Both the position numbers and the translations under genes were made by a program. A stretch of DNA of 64,000 nucleotides from Gemmatimonadota bacterium (GTDB lineage Bacteria; Latescibacterota; UBA2968; GCA-2709665): the NCBI GenBank assembly GCA_028877215.1, contig JAPPFJ010000007.1, forward strand, positions 124,001 to 188,000, in the 5' to 3' direction. Position 1 is the first letter of the stretch. Each line of letters starts with the position of its first letter. The notes beneath the pieces were generated by a model. That model was given only the letters and a program-made list of their open reading frames with translations. It had not been told where the DNA came from and searched no databases. Shown piece by piece: positions 10,269-22,128 of the stretch.

Positions 10269-13200
10269 GCATTTATCGGCGGAAGTCCGACGTTTTCGAG
10301 GCCCTCTTCGGGTACCTCCTCGACCTCCTTTTCGAGAGACACCGCCTGGATTTCGCGATACCGCTCCGAACCGGTTCCTGCAGGAATCAGGTGCCCTATG
10401 ATCACGTTTTCCTTCAATCCGAGCAGACCGTCCATCTTACCCTGTACGGAGGCCTCCGTCAATACACGCGTGGTCTCCTGGAACGACGCGGCGGAAATAA
10501 AGCTGTCGGTCATCAGGGAAGCCCTTGTAATACCCAGCAACACCGGCTGGAATGTCGCCGGATCGCCGCCTTCCGCAATCACCTTGTCGTTCTCGTCCCG
10601 GAAACGGAAGCGATCGACCGTTTCTCCTTCCAGGAAATTCGTGTCGCCCGGGTCCGTAACCTGGACCTTCTGCAGCATCTGGCGCACAATGCACTCGATA
10701 TGCTTGTCGTTGATCCGGACGCCCTGCATGCGGTAGACGGCCTGGATTTCGTTCACCAGGTACTCCTGCACCGCCTGGATGCCCTGAATCTGCAGAATGT
10801 CGTGTGGATTCACGGACCCCTCCGACAGTTGTTCACCGGCCTGTACGCGGTCGTTCTCCTGGACTCGGAGGTGTTTTCCGTAGGGAATCGTGTATTTCCG
10901 CTCCTCGCCGTCGTCTGACGTGACGATCACCGTCCGGGAACCCCGTACGAGCCCGCCGAAACTCACGGTACCGTCGATCTCGGTGACCACGGCCGGATCC
11001 TTTGGTCGCCGCGCTTCGAAGAGCTCGGCGACGCGGGGCAATCCGCCGGTGATATCCCGTGTCTTGCTGCGTTCGCGGGGGATCTTCGCCAGCGTATCTC
11101 CGGCGCCGATCCGGTCCTCGTCGTGCACCACCAGACGAGCGCCAACGGGGATGATGTAGTGCCCGACTTCAACTGGCGCATCAGAGTCGGACTCGTCAAG
11201 AATTCGAATCCGCGGCGACAGTGTACGATCCCGGTGTTCGGTGACCACCTGCGCAGCCAGACCGGTGGTTTCGTCGGCCTCTTCGCGGTATGTCACGCCC
11301 TCGACGAGATCTACGAATTCGACGGTACCCGGCCTGTTGGAGACAATAATATTGTTGTAGGGATCCCATTCGTACAGGACCTGATTTTCGTCGACCTGCT
11401 GCTCGTCCTCGACCTTCAACACAGCGCCGTACGGCACATAATAGTGTCCGCCGCGGGGACGACCCTGGTCGTCCTGAACCTCGAATTCGCCGTTCCGACC
11501 CACCGCAATATGCTGTCCGTCGCTCCGGGTGACGGAATCCATGTTGATGAACTTCACGACGCCGGTCCGTTTCGCGACGATTTCGGCCTGTTCCGCGATT
11601 CGGCTGGACGTGCCGCCGATATGGAACGTCCGCAACGTGAGCTGCGTGCCCGGCTCGCCGACACTCTGGGCGGCGATCACCCCGACGGCCTCGCCGATGT
11701 CAACGAGTCTTCCGGTGGCGAGGTTGCGTCCGTAGCACTTGGCGCAGATGCCCCGGCGGGCTTCGCACGTCAATACAGAGCGTACATTCACCCTTTCCAC
11801 CCCGGCGTCGGCAATCGTGGCTGCGGATGCCTCGTCCAGAAGCATGCCGCTCCCGACAATGACTTCGCCGCTGATGGGATCGAAAACATCTTCCAGCAGT
11901 GTCCGGCCCACAATACGGTCTGCCAGAGGTTCGACCACCTCCTCACCTTCTTTAAGCGCTTCGAGCTCAATGCCCATAATGGTGCCACAATCCTCTTCGC
12001 CTATCACGCCGTCCTGCGCCACATCCACCATTCGACGTGTGAGATAGCCCGCTTCGGCGGTCTTCAGCGCCGTGTCTGCCAGCCCCTTTCTTGCGCCGTG
12101 CGTTGATATGAAGTACTCGAGTACCGAGAGCCCCTCCTTAAAGGAGGCAACGATGGGCGTTTCGATGATTTCCCCGATCGCTCCGGTGAGTTTCTTCTGA
12201 GGCTTGTTCATCAACCCCCGCATGCCGCCCAACTGTTTCACCTGATCGTCGCTGCCGCGGGCGCCGGAGTCCTTCATAATATAAATCGAGTTGAACCCTT
12301 CCTCTGAATGCTCCAGGGCCTCGTTCATCATTTCGGCAATATTGTTGGTCGTGTGCTGCCAGACGTCGATGACCTTGTTGTAACGCTCGCCCTCGGTAAT
12401 GACGCCGTGGACGTACTGTTGCAGAATGCGATCGACCTCGCCCTTCGCCCTGTCGATGAGTTCCTGCTTCCTGGGCGGGACCACAACGTCGTCCATCGAT
12501 ACCGTCACGCCGGACTGTGTGGCGTAGTCATAACCCAGACGCTTCAGGCCGTCGGCGAATTCCACGGTTGCGCGATTGCCGAATCGACGGTGGACGTCGG
12601 TGGTTACTTTCTGTATCACGGGCTTGTCCACCATCTGGTTGATATAAGGCATTCCGTCGGGCAGGATCTCGTTGAAGATCACCTGTCCTACAGTGGTGGT
12701 CAGCAGCTTGCCGTCAACTCGCAGACGAATGGCTTCGTGGAGGTCGATTCTACCGTAATCGTGTGCGATCAGCGCCTCGTTGGGACTTCCGAACGCCTTG
12801 AGGTGATTCTTGTCTGGCTGCTGGACCATCTTGGTCAGGTAATAACAGCCCATGGCGATGTCCTGAGGGTTGTGCACAATCACAGCGGATCCGTCTGCCG
12901 GCTTGAGCATGTTGTTCGCAGACATGATCAGGACCCGGGCTTCGATTTGCGCCTCAAAAGACAAGGGCACGTGGACTGCCATCTGGTCGCCGTCGAAGTC
13001 CGCGTTGAACGCGGCGCAAACCAGCGGATGTATGCGAATCGCCTTTCCTTCCACAAGCACGGGCTGGAACGCCTGGATGCCGAGCCGGTGGAGCGTTGGC
13101 GCCCGGTTCAGCAGGACGTAGTGATCCTGGATGATGTCCTCCAGAATATCCCAGACCTCGACCCGTTCGCGCTCGACGAGTTTCTTCGCACTCTTGACGG

Positions 13201-14365
13201 TCTGGACCAATCCACGCTCTTCCAGCTTCTTGATAATGAACGGCTTGAACAATTCAAGCGCCATGTGCTTCGGAAGCCCGCATTGATGCAGCTTGAGGTT
13301 GGGGTCGACGACGATTACCGAACGTCCGGAATAGTCGACCCGTTTGCCCAGCAGATTCTGGCGGAACCGGCCCTGCTTTCCCTTGAGCAAATCCGAAAGC
13401 GACTTCAACGAGCGGTTGCCGTCGCCACGTACCGCTCGAGATCTGCGGCCATTGTCGAACAGGGCGTCGACCGCTTCCTGCAGCATGCGTTTCTCGTTGC
13501 GCAGGATCACCTCCGGCGCCCTGATTTCGATCAGCTTCTTCAGTCTGTTGTTTCGGTTGATGACCCGCCTGTACAGATCGTTCAAATCCGACGTGGCAAA
13601 CCGCCCGCCCTCCAGCGGTACCAGCGGGCGAAGGTCCGGCGGAATAACGGGAATGACGTCCAGAATCATCCACGACGGATGGTTGTCGGACTGCCGGAAT
13701 GCCTCGACCACCTTGAGCCGTTTCAGCGCCTCCTGCTTGCGTTGTACGGAGGTTTCCATCCGCGCCTGGGTGCGCAACTCCGCGGACAGTTCCTCGATAT
13801 CTATTTCGCTGAGCAGCTTTTTGAGTGCGACCGCACCCATATCCGCCGTGAAGCTGTACCCCTTCGCCTCGAGTTCATATGCTTCATCTTCGGAGAGAAG
13901 ATCCTTGTACTTGAGATCCGGCGCGTCCCCGGGATCCAACACGACGTAAGACTCGTAATAGATGATTCTTTCAAGGTTGCGGATTGTAATGTCCAGCAGA
14001 TACCCCATCCGGGAGGGCAACGACTTGAAGAACCAGATATGCGTGACCGGCACGGCCAGTTCGATATGGCCCAGCCGCTCGCGCCGCACCTTCGATTGGG
14101 TGACTTCCACGCCGCACCGGTCGCAGACCACGCCCCGGTAGCGAATCCTCTTGTACTTGCCGCAACTGCATTCCCAGTCTTTAACCGGACCGAAGATGCG
14201 TTCGCAGAACAGACCGTCGCGCTCGGGCTTGAACGAACGGTAATTTATGGTTTCAGGCTTGGTCACCTCGCCCCGTGACCAGCCCCGGATCGTCTCCGGT
14301 GACGCCAGTTGAATGCGGATCGAGTTGAACTCTGTGGGCCGCTTGGAAGTGTTGATGTCCGCCAC
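10265..14365 (-). CDS. rpoC: DNA-directed RNA polymerase subunit beta'
   Basis: Beta' holds the catalytic magnesium and the clamp of RNA polymerase. The 1366-residue protein has the N-terminal zinc site CSCGKY...CDRC (about residues 64-82), the active-site loop with [15 protein letters not shown], the trigger-loop and bridge-helix region with MRGLMNKPQ and [24 protein letters not shown], and the second zinc site C...CAKCYG. Length is in the range of long bacterial beta' subunits, with the SBHM insertions in the C-terminal third. It is 60 bases downstream of rpoB, and its stop overlaps the next promoter. Confidence 0.98.
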   Translation of the reverse strand: MADINTSKRPTEFNSIRIQLASPETIRGWSRGEVTKPETINYRSFKPERDGLFCERIFGPVKDWECSCGKYKRIRYRGVVCDRCGVEVTQSKVRRERLGHIELAVPVTHIWFFKSLPSRMGYLLDITIRNLERIIYYESYVVLDPGDAPDLKYKDLLSEDEAYELEAKGYSFTADMGAVALKKLLSEIDIEELSAELRTQARMETSVQRKQEALKRLKVVEAFRQSDNHPSWMILDVIPVIPPDLRPLVPLEGGRFATSDLNDLYRRVINRNNRLKKLIEIRAPEVILRNEKRMLQEAVDALFDNGRRSRAVRGDGNRSLKSLSDLLKGKQGRFRQNLLGKRVDYSGRSVIVVDPNLKLHQCGLPKHMALELFKPFIIKKLEERGLVQTVKSAKKLVERERVEVWDILEDIIQDHYVLLNRAPTLHRLGIQAFQPVLVEGKAIRIHPLVCAAFNADFDGDQMAVHVPLSFEAQIEARVLIMSANNMLKPADGSAVIVHNPQDIAMGCYYLTKMVQQPDKNHLKAFGSPNEALIAHDYGRIDLHEAIRLRVDGKLLTTTVGQVIFNEILPDGMPYINQMVDKPVIQKVTTDVHRRFGNRATVEFADGLKRLGYDYATQSGVTVSMDDVVVPPRKQELIDRAKGEVDRILQQYVHGVITEGERYNKVIDVWQHTTNNIAEMMNEALEHSEEGFNSIYIMKDSGARGSDDQVKQLGGMRGLMNKPQKKLTGAIGEIIETPIVASFKEGLSVLEYFISTHGARKGLADTALKTAEAGYLTRRMVDVAQDGVIGEEDCGTIMGIELEALKEGEEVVEPLADRIVGRTLLEDVFDPISGEVIVGSGMLLDEASAATIADAGVERVNVRSVLTCEARRGICAKCYGRNLATGRLVDIGEAVGVIAAQSVGEPGTQLTLRTFHIGGTSSRIAEQAEIVAKRTGVVKFINMDSVTRSDGQHIAVGRNGEFEVQDDQGRPRGGHYYVPYGAVLKVEDEQQVDENQVLYEWDPYNNIIVSNRPGTVEFVDLVEGVTYREEADETTGLAAQVVTEHRDRTLSPRIRILDESDSDAPVEVGHYIIPVGARLVVHDEDRIGAGDTLAKIPRERSKTRDITGGLPRVAELFEARRPKDPAVVTEIDGTVSFGGLVRGSRTVIVTSDDGEERKYTIPYGKHLRVQENDRVQAGEQLSEGSVNPHDILQIQGIQAVQEYLVNEIQAVYRMQGVRINDKHIECIVRQMLQKVQVTDPGDTNFLEGETVDRFRFRDENDKVIAEGGDPATFQPVLLGITRASLMTDSFISAASFQETTRVLTEASVQGKMDGLLGLKENVIIGHLIPAGTGSERYREIQAVSLEKEVEEVPEEGLENVGLPPINA

Positions 14366-14425
14366 GGGCCTTACCCCCTTTTTGCGATCGAAATCAAAAG
14401 ATAAAGATGACCCCGCTATCAGTTC

Positions 14426-17400
14426 CTACCCGCCCTGACCGTTCTCAAGGACCACGTCCAGACAGAGGCTCTGCAATTCCTTCACCAGCACGTTGAAGGA
14501 CTCGGGAACCCCCGGTTCAGGTGGATTCTCGCCCTTTACGATCGCTTCGTAGATCTTTGAACGTCCCGCAACGTCATCGGACTTGACCGTCAGCATCTCC
14601 TGCAGCATATAAGCGGCGCCGTAGGCCTCCAGCGCCCACACCTCCATCTCCCCGAATCGCTGGCCGCCGAATTGCGCCTTGCCGCCAAGGGGCTGTTGGG
14701 TCACCAGCGAATACGGTCCGATGGAGCGCGCATGGATCTTGTCGCTGACCAGATGCGACAGTTTCAACATATATATATAGCCGACCATGACTTCCTTGTC
14801 GAATGGCTTTCCCGTCTTGCCGTCGTACAGCACCGTCTTGCCGGATTCCGGCAGACTGGCCTGGCCCAGCGCAGACTTGATATCCTCCAGCGACGCGCCG
14901 TCGAAGACAGGCGTGGCGACATGGACGTCCAGCGCCTGGGCCGCCCAGCCGAGGTGGGTCTCCAGGATCTGCCCCAGATTCATCCGGGAAGGCACACCCA
15001 GCGGGTTAAGGATAATGTCGATCGGGGTACCGTCGGGAAGGTACGGCATATCCTCCTCCGGTACGATAATCGAAACGACCCCCTTGTTGCCGTGGCGTCC
15101 CGCCATCTTGTCGCCGACCATCAGCTTGCGCTTACGTGCGATATACACTTTGACAAGCTGTACGATTCCCGGGGGCAGTTCGTCGCCACGCGCGATTTTT
15201 TCAAGTTCCCGCTCCAGTTCGTCTTCCGCCGCCCGGGTGAGTTTCTCGGCCAGCTCGATAATGCGGTCGACTTTCCGGCTGGCCGCGGCGTCGTCGACCC
15301 AGGATTCGTCGGGCCGTACGACGTCCAGGTCGAGCTTTTCAGCCAGTTTCTCGTCGAATACTCTTCCGGATCGGGCGGCTACCGAGCCGTCTTCCGTATT
15401 CCGCAGCAGATTCAGCTTCTTGCCCCGCAGCACATCCGCCAACTGTTCGTTCCTGCTGTCCTTTATAGACTTGATTTTTTCCTGGATCTGTTTCTTGACC
15501 TCTTCTGTCTTTTCCTTATCCGCCTTCCGGGTTTTTTCCCTGTCTTTTCGTGAAAAAACCTTCCGGTCCATGACCACACCGTCCATTCCGGAAGGTGCCT
15601 TCAGGGACGCATCTCTGACGTCTCCGGCCTTCTCGCCGAATATCGCGCGCAGGAGGCGTTCTTCGGGCGAGAGTTCGGTTTCTCCCTTGGGCGTCACTTT
15701 GCCCACAAGAATGTCTCCGGACGTCACCTCGGCGCCTGCCCTGACGATACCCTGTTCATCCAGGTTGCGTACGGCCTGCTCACTGACATTCGGGATTTCC
15801 CGGGTTATCTCCTCCACGCCCCGCTTGGTGTCCCGCACCTGGAGCTCGAATTCCTCTATGGAAATCGAAGTGAAGATGTCTTTCTTCAGCAGTCGCTCGG
15901 ACACGATGATCGCGTCTTCGAAGTTGTACCCGTTCCACGACATGAACGCGCAAAGCACGTTTGCTCCGAGGGCAAGGTCGCCGCGGTCCGTGGCGCAGCC
16001 GTCGGCCAGCAGGTCGCCTGACTCAACCCTGTCTCCAACCTGCACAAGCGGCTTCTGGCTGATACAGAAATCCTGATTCGACCGCTTGAACTTGATCAAG
16101 CGGTAGACATCTTCATCGAACAGGTCGATCATTTCCACGTCCCGTCCCTTGCGCCGTTTGACCACGATCTTGTCCGCGCTCACATAGGTGACCGTTCCGG
16201 GGCTCCTCGCCGTTACGACCGCCTTGGAATCCACGGCGACCGCGTGTTCCATTCCGGTTCCTACGAACGGCGCTTCGGTCCGGAGCAGCGGCACCGCCTG
16301 CCGTTGCATATTAGAGCCCATCAGTGCGCGGTTGGCATCGTCGTGTTCCAGAAACGGAATGAGGGACGCGGCCGTACTGACCAGCTGGCAGGGGGAGACG
16401 TCCATATAGTCCACTTCCGAGGGCGCCACGAGCGGAAAGTCGCCTCGCCGCCGTGCCTGGACGGCTGCGTCCTGGAACCGCCCGTCGGCGTCGAGCATTG
16501 CGTTCGCCTGGGCGATCGTGTGTTTGTCTTCCTCGTCGGCGGAAAGATATTCGATCCTGGAGGTAACCCTTCCGTCTTTCACAACCCGGTAGGGGGTTTC
16601 CAGAAATCCAAGCGCGTTGATCTTGGCGTAGGTGGAAATATTCGCGATGAGTCCGATGTTGGGACCTTCGGGCGTTTCGATGGGGCATATACGCCCGTAG
16701 TGGGTATGATGGACGTCGCGAACCTCGAACCCGGCCCTGTCGCGTGTGAGACCGCCGGGCCCCAGTGCCGACAGCCGCCGCTTGTGGGACAGTTCGTCGA
16801 GCGGGTTAGTCTGCTGCAGGAACTGAGAAAGCTGGCTGCTGCCGAAGAAGGCCTGCACCACCGTCGATACCGTCCTGGCATTGACCAGATCCTGCGGCGT
16901 AATCTGCTCCGTGTCCCTGAGACTCATCCGCTCTCTGATCGTCCGGGCCATTCTGACCAGACCGGTTGAGAAGTGATAGGACAGGAGTTCGCCCACGGTC
17001 CGGATGCGTCGGTTGCCCAGATGGTCGATATCGTCCGTATAGCCTTCGCCCTTGAAGAGGACGAGCAGGTATTGAATTACCCTGTGAAAGTCCTCTATGC
17101 ACAGCGTGGTAAACTCAAGGGGAATGTTGAGATTCAGGCGCTGATTCAAGCGGTAGCGCCCGACCTCGCCCAGTTGATATCGCTTGGGGCTGAAGAACTG
17201 GCGTTCGAGCAGGCCGCGGGCGGTCTCGAGATTCGGCGGATCACCCGGACGCAGCAAATTGTAGATACGGGAAAGCGCTTCCTCTTCGTTGTCGCAAGGA
17301 TCCTTCTGCAGGGTATTTGCAATCACGCCTCCATCGTTCTCGGCGTCCACGTCGAGTACGGTCAAACGGTTGACGCGTGCATCCTTCAGCGCCTGCAGAT

Positions 17401-18202
17401 GCTCTTCCGTCACTGTCTGGTACGCCTCGACGATAACTTCGCCGGTTTCCCTGTCGACCACGTCCTCCATCGCGACCGCGCCGACCAGTTCCTCGTCGAC
17501 TCCGGCCTTCGTGTTCTCGTGAAAGAGGCCCAGTATCTCTTCATTCCGGCTGAAACCCAGCGCGCGCAGGAACGTGGTAAACGGAAGCTTCCGCTTCCTG
17601 TCTATGTGCACGTACATGATGTCGTTTATGTCCAGACTGAATTCCAGCCATGCGCCCTTGTACGGGATGATCCGCGCGGAATAGAGCCGTTTCCCGTTAG
17701 GGTGAACGGTCTCGTCGAAAAAGACGCCCGGAGACCTGTGAAGCTGGCTTACGATCACCCTCTCGGAACCGTTGACAATGAACGTGCCCTCTTCGGTCAT
17801 CAGCGGCAGTTCGCCCAGGAATACCGTCTGCTCCACGATATCCTTGATCCGAAACTCCTTGTTGTCCTGCTTTTCGCGGGAAATCAACCTCAGCGTGGCG
17901 CGGAGAGGAACCGCGTAAGTGGTACCCCGCTCCAGACATTCACCCACGTCGTATTTGGGCGTGCCAATGGAATAATCGACAAACTCGAGTGAAAACAGCC
18001 TGTGAACGTCGCTGATGGGGAAAATACTATGGAAAACCGCCTGGAGGCCCTGTTTGCCACGTTCGCCAGGCGGTACATCCTTTTGCAAGAACCAGTTGTA
18101 AGAATCGATCTGGATGTCCAGAAGATTCGGCATTTCGATGGCTGAAGCGATCTTACCGTACGACTTCCTGTCTATACGTCCATTTTTCGCCAAGATGATC
18201 AC
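14426..18202 (-). CDS. rpoB: DNA-directed RNA polymerase subunit beta
   Basis: Beta forms the other half of the polymerase active cleft. The 1258-residue chain shows the protrusion and lobe, the rifampicin cluster [16 protein letters not shown] (about 452-467), [18 protein letters not shown], the [10 protein letters not shown] loop, and the C-terminal [22 protein letters not shown] anchor for beta'. A charged, lysine-rich insertion follows [12 protein letters not shown], as is common in this region. Residue 463, equivalent to E. coli D516, is Gln instead of Asp (see findings). It follows rplL by 54 bases. Confidence 0.98.
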   Translation of the reverse strand: MIILAKNGRIDRKSYGKIASAIEMPNLLDIQIDSYNWFLQKDVPPGERGKQGLQAVFHSIFPISDVHRLFSLEFVDYSIGTPKYDVGECLERGTTYAVPLRATLRLISREKQDNKEFRIKDIVEQTVFLGELPLMTEEGTFIVNGSERVIVSQLHRSPGVFFDETVHPNGKRLYSARIIPYKGAWLEFSLDINDIMYVHIDRKRKLPFTTFLRALGFSRNEEILGLFHENTKAGVDEELVGAVAMEDVVDRETGEVIVEAYQTVTEEHLQALKDARVNRLTVLDVDAENDGGVIANTLQKDPCDNEEEALSRIYNLLRPGDPPNLETARGLLERQFFSPKRYQLGEVGRYRLNQRLNLNIPLEFTTLCIEDFHRVIQYLLVLFKGEGYTDDIDHLGNRRIRTVGELLSYHFSTGLVRMARTIRERMSLRDTEQITPQDLVNARTVSTVVQAFFGSSQLSQFLQQTNPLDELSHKRRLSALGPGGLTRDRAGFEVRDVHHTHYGRICPIETPEGPNIGLIANISTYAKINALGFLETPYRVVKDGRVTSRIEYLSADEEDKHTIAQANAMLDADGRFQDAAVQARRRGDFPLVAPSEVDYMDVSPCQLVSTAASLIPFLEHDDANRALMGSNMQRQAVPLLRTEAPFVGTGMEHAVAVDSKAVVTARSPGTVTYVSADKIVVKRRKGRDVEMIDLFDEDVYRLIKFKRSNQDFCISQKPLVQVGDRVESGDLLADGCATDRGDLALGANVLCAFMSWNGYNFEDAIIVSERLLKKDIFTSISIEEFELQVRDTKRGVEEITREIPNVSEQAVRNLDEQGIVRAGAEVTSGDILVGKVTPKGETELSPEERLLRAIFGEKAGDVRDASLKAPSGMDGVVMDRKVFSRKDREKTRKADKEKTEEVKKQIQEKIKSIKDSRNEQLADVLRGKKLNLLRNTEDGSVAARSGRVFDEKLAEKLDLDVVRPDESWVDDAAASRKVDRIIELAEKLTRAAEDELERELEKIARGDELPPGIVQLVKVYIARKRKLMVGDKMAGRHGNKGVVSIIVPEEDMPYLPDGTPIDIILNPLGVPSRMNLGQILETHLGWAAQALDVHVATPVFDGASLEDIKSALGQASLPESGKTVLYDGKTGKPFDKEVMVGYIYMLKLSHLVSDKIHARSIGPYSLVTQQPLGGKAQFGGQRFGEMEVWALEAYGAAYMLQEMLTVKSDDVAGRSKIYEAIVKGENPPEPGVPESFNVLVKELQSLCLDVVLENGQGG

Positions 18203-18256
18203 GCTCCTCAGGTGAAATCGACCAATGATTGACGGCAGGAATGCAGTTCGGTCCGG

Positions 18257-18637
18257 CTATTTTATTTCAACCACGGCTCCAACCTCCTCCAGTTCAGCCT
18301 TGATCTGGTCGGCCTCCTCCCTGGAGACCCCCTCCTTCACGCTGCGAGGCGCCCCGTCGACGAGTTCCTTGGCTTCTTTCAAGCCCAGACTTGTGACGCT
18401 GCGGACAACCTTGATTACCTGAATCTTCTTGTCGCCGATGGCGTTCAACACCACGTCGAATTCCGTCTGCTCTTCTTCCTCGGCCTCTCCGTCCGCTCCG
18501 GCGCCTGCGCCGGCCGCGGGGGCGGCGACCATCGCCTGGGCGCTCACGCCGAATTTGTCTTCGAGCGCCTTGACAAGCTCGGCCAGTTCCAGAACGGAAA
18601 GCTTCTCGATCTCATCGATAATGTCTGCGATTGCCAT
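18257..18637 (-). CDS. rplL: 50S ribosomal protein L7/L12
   Basis: L7/L12 forms the mobile stalk that recruits and activates translational GTPases. The 126-residue protein has the N-terminal dimerisation helix [22 protein letters not shown], an Ala/Gly hinge (about residues 38-52), and the C-terminal domain with [35 protein letters not shown] and the final [11 protein letters not shown]. It follows rplJ by 59 bases. Confidence 0.98.
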   Translation of the reverse strand: MAIADIIDEIEKLSVLELAELVKALEDKFGVSAQAMVAAPAAGAGAGADGEAEEEEQTEFDVVLNAIGDKKIQVIKVVRSVTSLGLKEAKELVDGAPRSVKEGVSREEADQIKAELEEVGAVVEIK

Positions 18638-18696
18638 GGACGTCCTCCATACGTCTTATCATGATGATGGAAACGGATTGATATGCTCCGGAATGT

Positions 18697-19233
18697 TCAA
18701 TCTTCCACCCCGGCTTCACCTTTCTTCATTGCAATCTCGTTCAGAACCAGAACCAGGCTCTGGAGCAGGCCGCCCAGACAAAATACCAGCCCGTTCAACG
18801 GGCTCTGAACCGAGGACACCAACTGTCCCAGCAACACTTCCCTCGGCGGAAGCTGGGCAAGCGCTTCCAGCTGATCCTCTCGAAAGACCCGACCGTCCGC
18901 GAATCCGCCCTTTATCCTTGGCAGACCGTCGGTTTCCGACGCGAATTCGTGGAGAAGCCTTACCGCCGCGATCGGATCGGTTTCGGAACTTGCCAGGCCG
19001 GTCGGACCCTGCAATACCTCGTCCAGTCCCTGAATCCCTGCGTTTTTTACGGCGATCAGGGCCAGACGATTCTTGACGACCCGATAGGTTATGTCCTCGT
19101 CGCGCAGCCGTTTCCGCAACCGCGTGACATCGGGCACATCCAGGCCGGTGAAATCGGTCAGGTAAAACCCCTGAGACCTGTTCATGAGACGGGTCAGTTC
19201 CTCGACAGCGCTGATCTTTCCAGCCGTTGGCAT
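18697..19233 (-). CDS. rplJ: 50S ribosomal protein L10
   Basis: L10 anchors the L7/L12 stalk to 23S rRNA. The 178-residue protein shows the N-terminal rRNA-binding domain with [35 protein letters not shown] and GPTGLA, and the C-terminal helix that holds L7/L12 dimers. Length is normal. The L1-L10 spacer is only 32 bases, so the long L10 leader that mediates autogenous control in E. coli does not seem to be present as such. Confidence 0.97.
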   Translation of the reverse strand: MPTAGKISAVEELTRLMNRSQGFYLTDFTGLDVPDVTRLRKRLRDEDITYRVVKNRLALIAVKNAGIQGLDEVLQGPTGLASSETDPIAAVRLLHEFASETDGLPRIKGGFADGRVFREDQLEALAQLPPREVLLGQLVSSVQSPLNGLVFCLGGLLQSLVLVLNEIAMKKGEAGVED

Positions 19234-19265
19234 CCTCTTACCTTCCGTTGCGCGGATAACCGCGG

Positions 19266-19964
19266 TCAGTTTGTTACGCTGGACCGATCGATCCGTACAC
19301 CCGGCCCCATTGTGGTCGCCAGGGTTACGGACCTGACATACTGGCCCTTGGCAGATGAAGGACGCGCGCGTAGAATCGTATCGAAAAGTGTCCTGGCATT
19401 TTCGACCAAACTGTCTTCTTCAAATGACATCCTGCCCACGGGCGCGTTAACGTTCCCGTTCCTGTCCGCACGATACTCCACGCGTCCCGCCTTGGCTTCA
19501 GCCACCGCCCTCGCCACGTCTGGGGTAACCGTGCCGCTCTTGGGATTGGGCATCAGACCTCTGGGGCCCAGGATCCTTCCCAATCGACCGACAACGCTCA
19601 TCATATCCGGCGCCGCGATGGCAACGTCAAAATCGGTCCATCCACCGTTGATCCGTTCGGCCAGATCGTCGGTTCCCACAACATCCGCTCCGGCCGTTTC
19701 GGCTGCCGCCGCCTGCTCGCCCTTGGCGAACACTACCACGCGAATCGTCTTTCCAAGCCCGTGCGGCAACATCACCGTACCGCGGATCTGCTGATCGGCC
19801 TGGCGCGGGTCCACGCCCAGCCTTATCGCCATTTCAACCGTCTGATCGAACTTCGGCGCCGGCATCTCCTTCAGCAGCGAAATCGCATCCTCGATTGAAT
19901 ATTGCGCGCGTCGATCGATCCCGGAAAGCGCCGTCCTGTATCGTTTCCCGTTGCGCCCGGCCAT
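19266..19964 (-). CDS. rplA: 50S ribosomal protein L1
   Basis: L1 builds the mobile stalk at the E site and often represses the L11-L1 operon. The start MAGRNGKRY, with AGGAGG before it, gives 232 residues; seven codons of upstream frame overlap rplK and are not family-like. Landmarks are [60 protein letters not shown] and the [18 protein letters not shown] segment. Length is typical. Confidence 0.97.
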   Translation of the reverse strand: MAGRNGKRYRTALSGIDRRAQYSIEDAISLLKEMPAPKFDQTVEMAIRLGVDPRQADQQIRGTVMLPHGLGKTIRVVVFAKGEQAAAAETAGADVVGTDDLAERINGGWTDFDVAIAAPDMMSVVGRLGRILGPRGLMPNPKSGTVTPDVARAVAEAKAGRVEYRADRNGNVNAPVGRMSFEEDSLVENARTLFDTILRARPSSAKGQYVRSVTLATTMGPGVRIDRSSVTN

Positions 19965-19977
19965 AGTGATGGTCCTC

Positions 19978-20403
19978 CTAATCATCGACCGTTATACCTG
20001 CGCTCCGCGCCGTACCTTCGATCATGCGTACGGCGGTTTCCAGACTGCCTGCATTCAGATCTTCCATTTTCATTTCGGCAATCTCCCGTACCTGATCGCG
20101 CCTGACACTGCCGACTTTGGTTCGATTGGATTCGGGCGATCCCTTCTCCAGGCCTGCGGCCCGCTTCAACAGCACCGCGGCGGGCGGGCTCTTCGTAATG
20201 AAGGAAAAGCTGCGATCCGCAAAAACGGTGATGACGGCGGGAACAATCAGCCCCTGCTTGTCTTTAGTCTGTGCGTTAAACGCCTGACAGAACTCCATAA
20301 TGTTGACGCCGTGCTGGCCAAGCGCCGGCCCCACCGGGGGCGTTGGGGACGCCTGTCCCGCAGGAATCTGAAGTTTGATTATTGTCATTACTTTCTTTGC
20401 CAT
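19978..20403 (-). CDS. rplK: 50S ribosomal protein L11
   Basis: L11 forms the GTPase-associated centre with the 23S rRNA thiostrepton loop. The ATG opening [18 protein letters not shown], four bases after nusG, gives 141 residues, the usual length. It has the proline-rich [21 protein letters not shown] linker region characteristic of L11 and the C-terminal [18 protein letters not shown]. The longer frame upstream runs into nusG and is rejected. Confidence 0.97.
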   Translation of the reverse strand: MAKKVMTIIKLQIPAGQASPTPPVGPALGQHGVNIMEFCQAFNAQTKDKQGLIVPAVITVFADRSFSFITKSPPAAVLLKRAAGLEKGSPESNRTKVGSVRRDQVREIAEMKMEDLNAGSLETAVRMIEGTARSAGITVDD

Positions 20404-20407
20404 CGCA

Positions 20408-20947
20408 CTATCCTTCCACCGCCTCTTCGACCTGCAGGACATCCAGTTCCACAGGCGTGTTTCTGCCGAAAATACTCACCATCACCTTGATCTTTCTCTT
20501 CTCCGGGTTCACGACGTCGACCATGCCGATAAACTCGCTGAAGGGCCCGTCGATGACTTTGACCCGATCTCCGACCTGATAAGGTATCTCCTGATCGTCC
20601 TGTTCCTGACGCCGGTCCACGTGTCCCAGGACGTGTTCCACCTCTTTTTCGTGAAGCGGCTGGGGGCGCTTACCCGGCCCGACAAAGCTCGTAACGCCCG
20701 GTACGTTGGTCACGAAATGCATGGTTTCCTTATCCATCTCCATTTCGACCAGAATGTAGCTGGGCAGAAATTTCCTGAAGGAGGTCGTCTTCCTCCCGTC
20801 CTTCATCTCCACGACCTCTTCGGTGGGAACCACGACCCGGTTGATCCGGTCCGCGACCTCGGTACCTTCCTTGGCACTTTCGAGATAGGAACGCACCTTG
20901 TTTTCGTGTCCCGAATAGGTATGCACGACGTACCAGCGCATTGCCAT
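20408..20947 (-). CDS. nusG: Transcription termination/antitermination factor NusG
   Basis: NusG binds RNA polymerase, reduces pausing and links it to S10 or Rho. The 179-residue protein has the NGN domain beginning [20 protein letters not shown], the family stretch [15 protein letters not shown] with [12 protein letters not shown], and a C-terminal KOW domain with [21 protein letters not shown]. Length is normal with no domain II insertion. It lies between secE and rplK as in most bacteria. Confidence 0.98.
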   Translation of the reverse strand: MAMRWYVVHTYSGHENKVRSYLESAKEGTEVADRINRVVVPTEEVVEMKDGRKTTSFRKFLPSYILVEMEMDKETMHFVTNVPGVTSFVGPGKRPQPLHEKEVEHVLGHVDRRQEQDDQEIPYQVGDRVKVIDGPFSEFIGMVDVVNPEKRKIKVMVSIFGRNTPVELDVLQVEEAVEG

Positions 20948-20980
20948 GGTGCATCACTCACTGTTGAAAAAATGAGGCCG

Positions 20981-21166
20981 TCAGCTCATTCCGAACCTGC
21001 GAACCAGCGAAAGCACGAAATCCACAGCGAAAATAAACAAGGACAGGGCCAGCGAAACCACCAGCACAATCGTTGTGGAAGCGATCAGTTCGTCCCGGGT
21101 CGGCCAGGTGACCTTGCCCATTTCGAGCTGAACGTCTTTAATGAACTGTGCCACTTTCGCGAACAT
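20981..21166 (-). CDS. secE: Preprotein translocase subunit SecE
   Basis: SecE clamps SecY in the membrane. The 61-residue product is the short single-span type: an amphipathic N-terminal helix with the conserved VQLEMGKVTWPTRDEL motif, then one membrane segment (about residues 32-55, VLVVSLALSLFIFAVDFVL). It lies between tRNA-Trp and nusG, which is the standard neighbourhood. The ribosome binding site is weak. Confidence 0.96.
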   Translation of the reverse strand: MFAKVAQFIKDVQLEMGKVTWPTRDELIASTTIVLVVSLALSLFIFAVDFVLSLVRRFGMS

Positions 21167-21330
21167 GAGTTTATACCGTCAGGGAAACGCCACAACATCG
21201 CAAGCAGCCCGGGAATGAATATTCGGTTGCTGAAATCGACGCAGGTTGGCGGGCATTCGTAAAAGAGACCCGGTGCCTGTAGCTGCTTGCGGAACACGGG
21301 TGCAAGCCAGGTGGCTGTTTCGGAGGAAAA

Positions 21331-21406
21331 TGGCAGGGCAGGCAGGAATCGAACCCGCAACCGCCGGTTTTGGAGACCGGTGCTCTACCAGTTGAGCTAC
21401 TGCCCT
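21331..21406 (-). tRNA. tRNA-Trp (CCA)
   Basis: The minus strand folds into a full cloverleaf of 76 bases. The acceptor is AGGGCAG/CTGCCCT with G discriminator and encoded CCA, the D arm is AGCTCAACTGGTAGAGCA, the anticodon loop CTCCAAA gives anticodon CCA, and the T arm has GGTTCGAATCC. It precedes secE by 164 bases, as in many genomes. Confidence 0.97.
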
Positions 21407-21414
21407 AACCCTAA

Positions 21415-21648
21415 GAGTCCTATCGATAAAGTCGCTCTGCAGGCAAGGCATGGTGTCCCGTCCCGGAAATATGTCACCATTCATCCGCCGATTGCACGGC
21501 AAACTATCTCCGGGTCGTAACAATTGCCATTGTAGCCAAAGACAAGGCGAGCGACCGAGTCCCATCCTGCGATTCGGAGAGGGAGCGCAACGCCGTGTTT
21601 CGACCGCAAGGGCCGGCCGCAGCCAGGATGGGCTTCTTCAACGGGCTG
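21415..21648. repeat. MITE-like palindromic-ended repeat, copy 2 (longest)
   Basis: This copy lies between rpmG and tRNA-Trp. Its left end AGTCCTATCGATAAAGTCGC and right end (minus strand) CAGCCCGTTGAAGAAGCCC match the ends of copies 1 and 3 in reversed orientation. Its right 110 bases align almost continuously with copy 3, including a shared run through GGCCGGCCG. About 75 bases near 21450-21530 are absent from copy 3, so one copy has gained or lost a segment. No protein-coding capacity is evident. Confidence 0.75.
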
Positions 21649-21673
21649 CTTGCTCAGCAGAGTTTCGTAAAAC

Positions 21674-21826
21674 TCAGCGAGTCTCCCGGTGCAGGGTATG
21701 CTTGCGACAGAACCTGCAATATTTCTTGAATTCGACGCGGTCCGGGTGTAGACGCCGATTCTTGTTCGTTGTATAGTTTCGGCGCGCGCAGTCGGCGCAC
21801 GCCAATGTAATCAGATCTCTGGGCAT
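21674..21826 (-). CDS. rpmG: 50S ribosomal protein L33, zinc-ribbon type
   Basis: L33 is a small E-site protein of the large subunit. From [10 protein letters not shown] the product has 50 residues with [20 protein letters not shown]. Cysteines at 10, 13, 37 and 40 form two CxxC pairs, so this is the zinc-binding (C+) form. Longer frames upstream run into tRNA-Thr and are rejected. It sits between tRNA-Thr and the palindromic-ended repeat, in the position often taken by tufB. Confidence 0.93.
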   Translation of the reverse strand: MPRDLITLACADCARRNYTTNKNRRLHPDRVEFKKYCRFCRKHTLHRETR

Positions 21827-21847
21827 GATGGTGCCAGGACGATATTC

Positions 21848-21923
21848 TGGAGCCCACGACCGGACTCGAACCGGTGACCTCCTCCTTACCAAGAAGGTGC
21901 TCTACCGACTGAGCTACATGGGC
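21848..21923 (-). tRNA. tRNA-Thr (GGT)
   Basis: The 76-base cloverleaf on the minus strand has acceptor GCCCATG/CGTGGGC with encoded CCA, D arm AGCTCAGTCGGTAGAGCA, anticodon loop TTGGTAA (anticodon GGT) closed by CCTTC/GGAGG with one G-U pair, and T arm ACCGG-TTCGAGT-CCGGT. It lies 54 bases after tRNA-Gly and 21 bases before rpmG. Confidence 0.97.
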
Positions 21924-21977
21924 CATGACCCTGTCTGGTCGACAGAAAAAGGGCTGGTAAAGGTGCCAGCAGGGAAT

Positions 21978-22054
21978 TGGAGCGGGAAACGGGACTCGAA
22001 CCCGCGACATTCAGCTTGGAAGGCTGACGCTCTAGCCAACTGAGCTATTCCCGC
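21978..22054 (-). tRNA. tRNA-Gly (TCC)
   Basis: The 77-base cloverleaf has acceptor GCGGGAA/TTCCCGC with T discriminator and encoded CCA, an anticodon stem TCAGC/GCTGA with loop CTTCCAA (anticodon TCC), and T loop GTTCGAGTC. It is the first gene after the promoter at 22129-22155 and heads a Gly-Thr-rpmG-Trp-secE transcription unit, resembling the tyrU-glyT-thrT cluster of enterobacteria. Confidence 0.97.
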
Positions 22055-22128
22055 AAATAACACGAAACGGACCCCTGTGGGGCCGCGCCTGGACACAGGC
22101 TGCCCCTGAAAGATTCCAGACTTAAGAA

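Noticed and set aside
12308..14278. A 656-residue open frame on the plus strand opposite rpoC
   Set aside because: The minus strand is unquestionably rpoC here. The opposite frame is a GC-rich shadow with no recognisable domain, and similar shadows lie opposite rpoB and other genes.
20375..21262. A 295-residue plus-strand frame across rplK, nusG and secE
   Set aside because: It runs antisense to three conserved genes and has no family features; it is a by-product of their codon composition.
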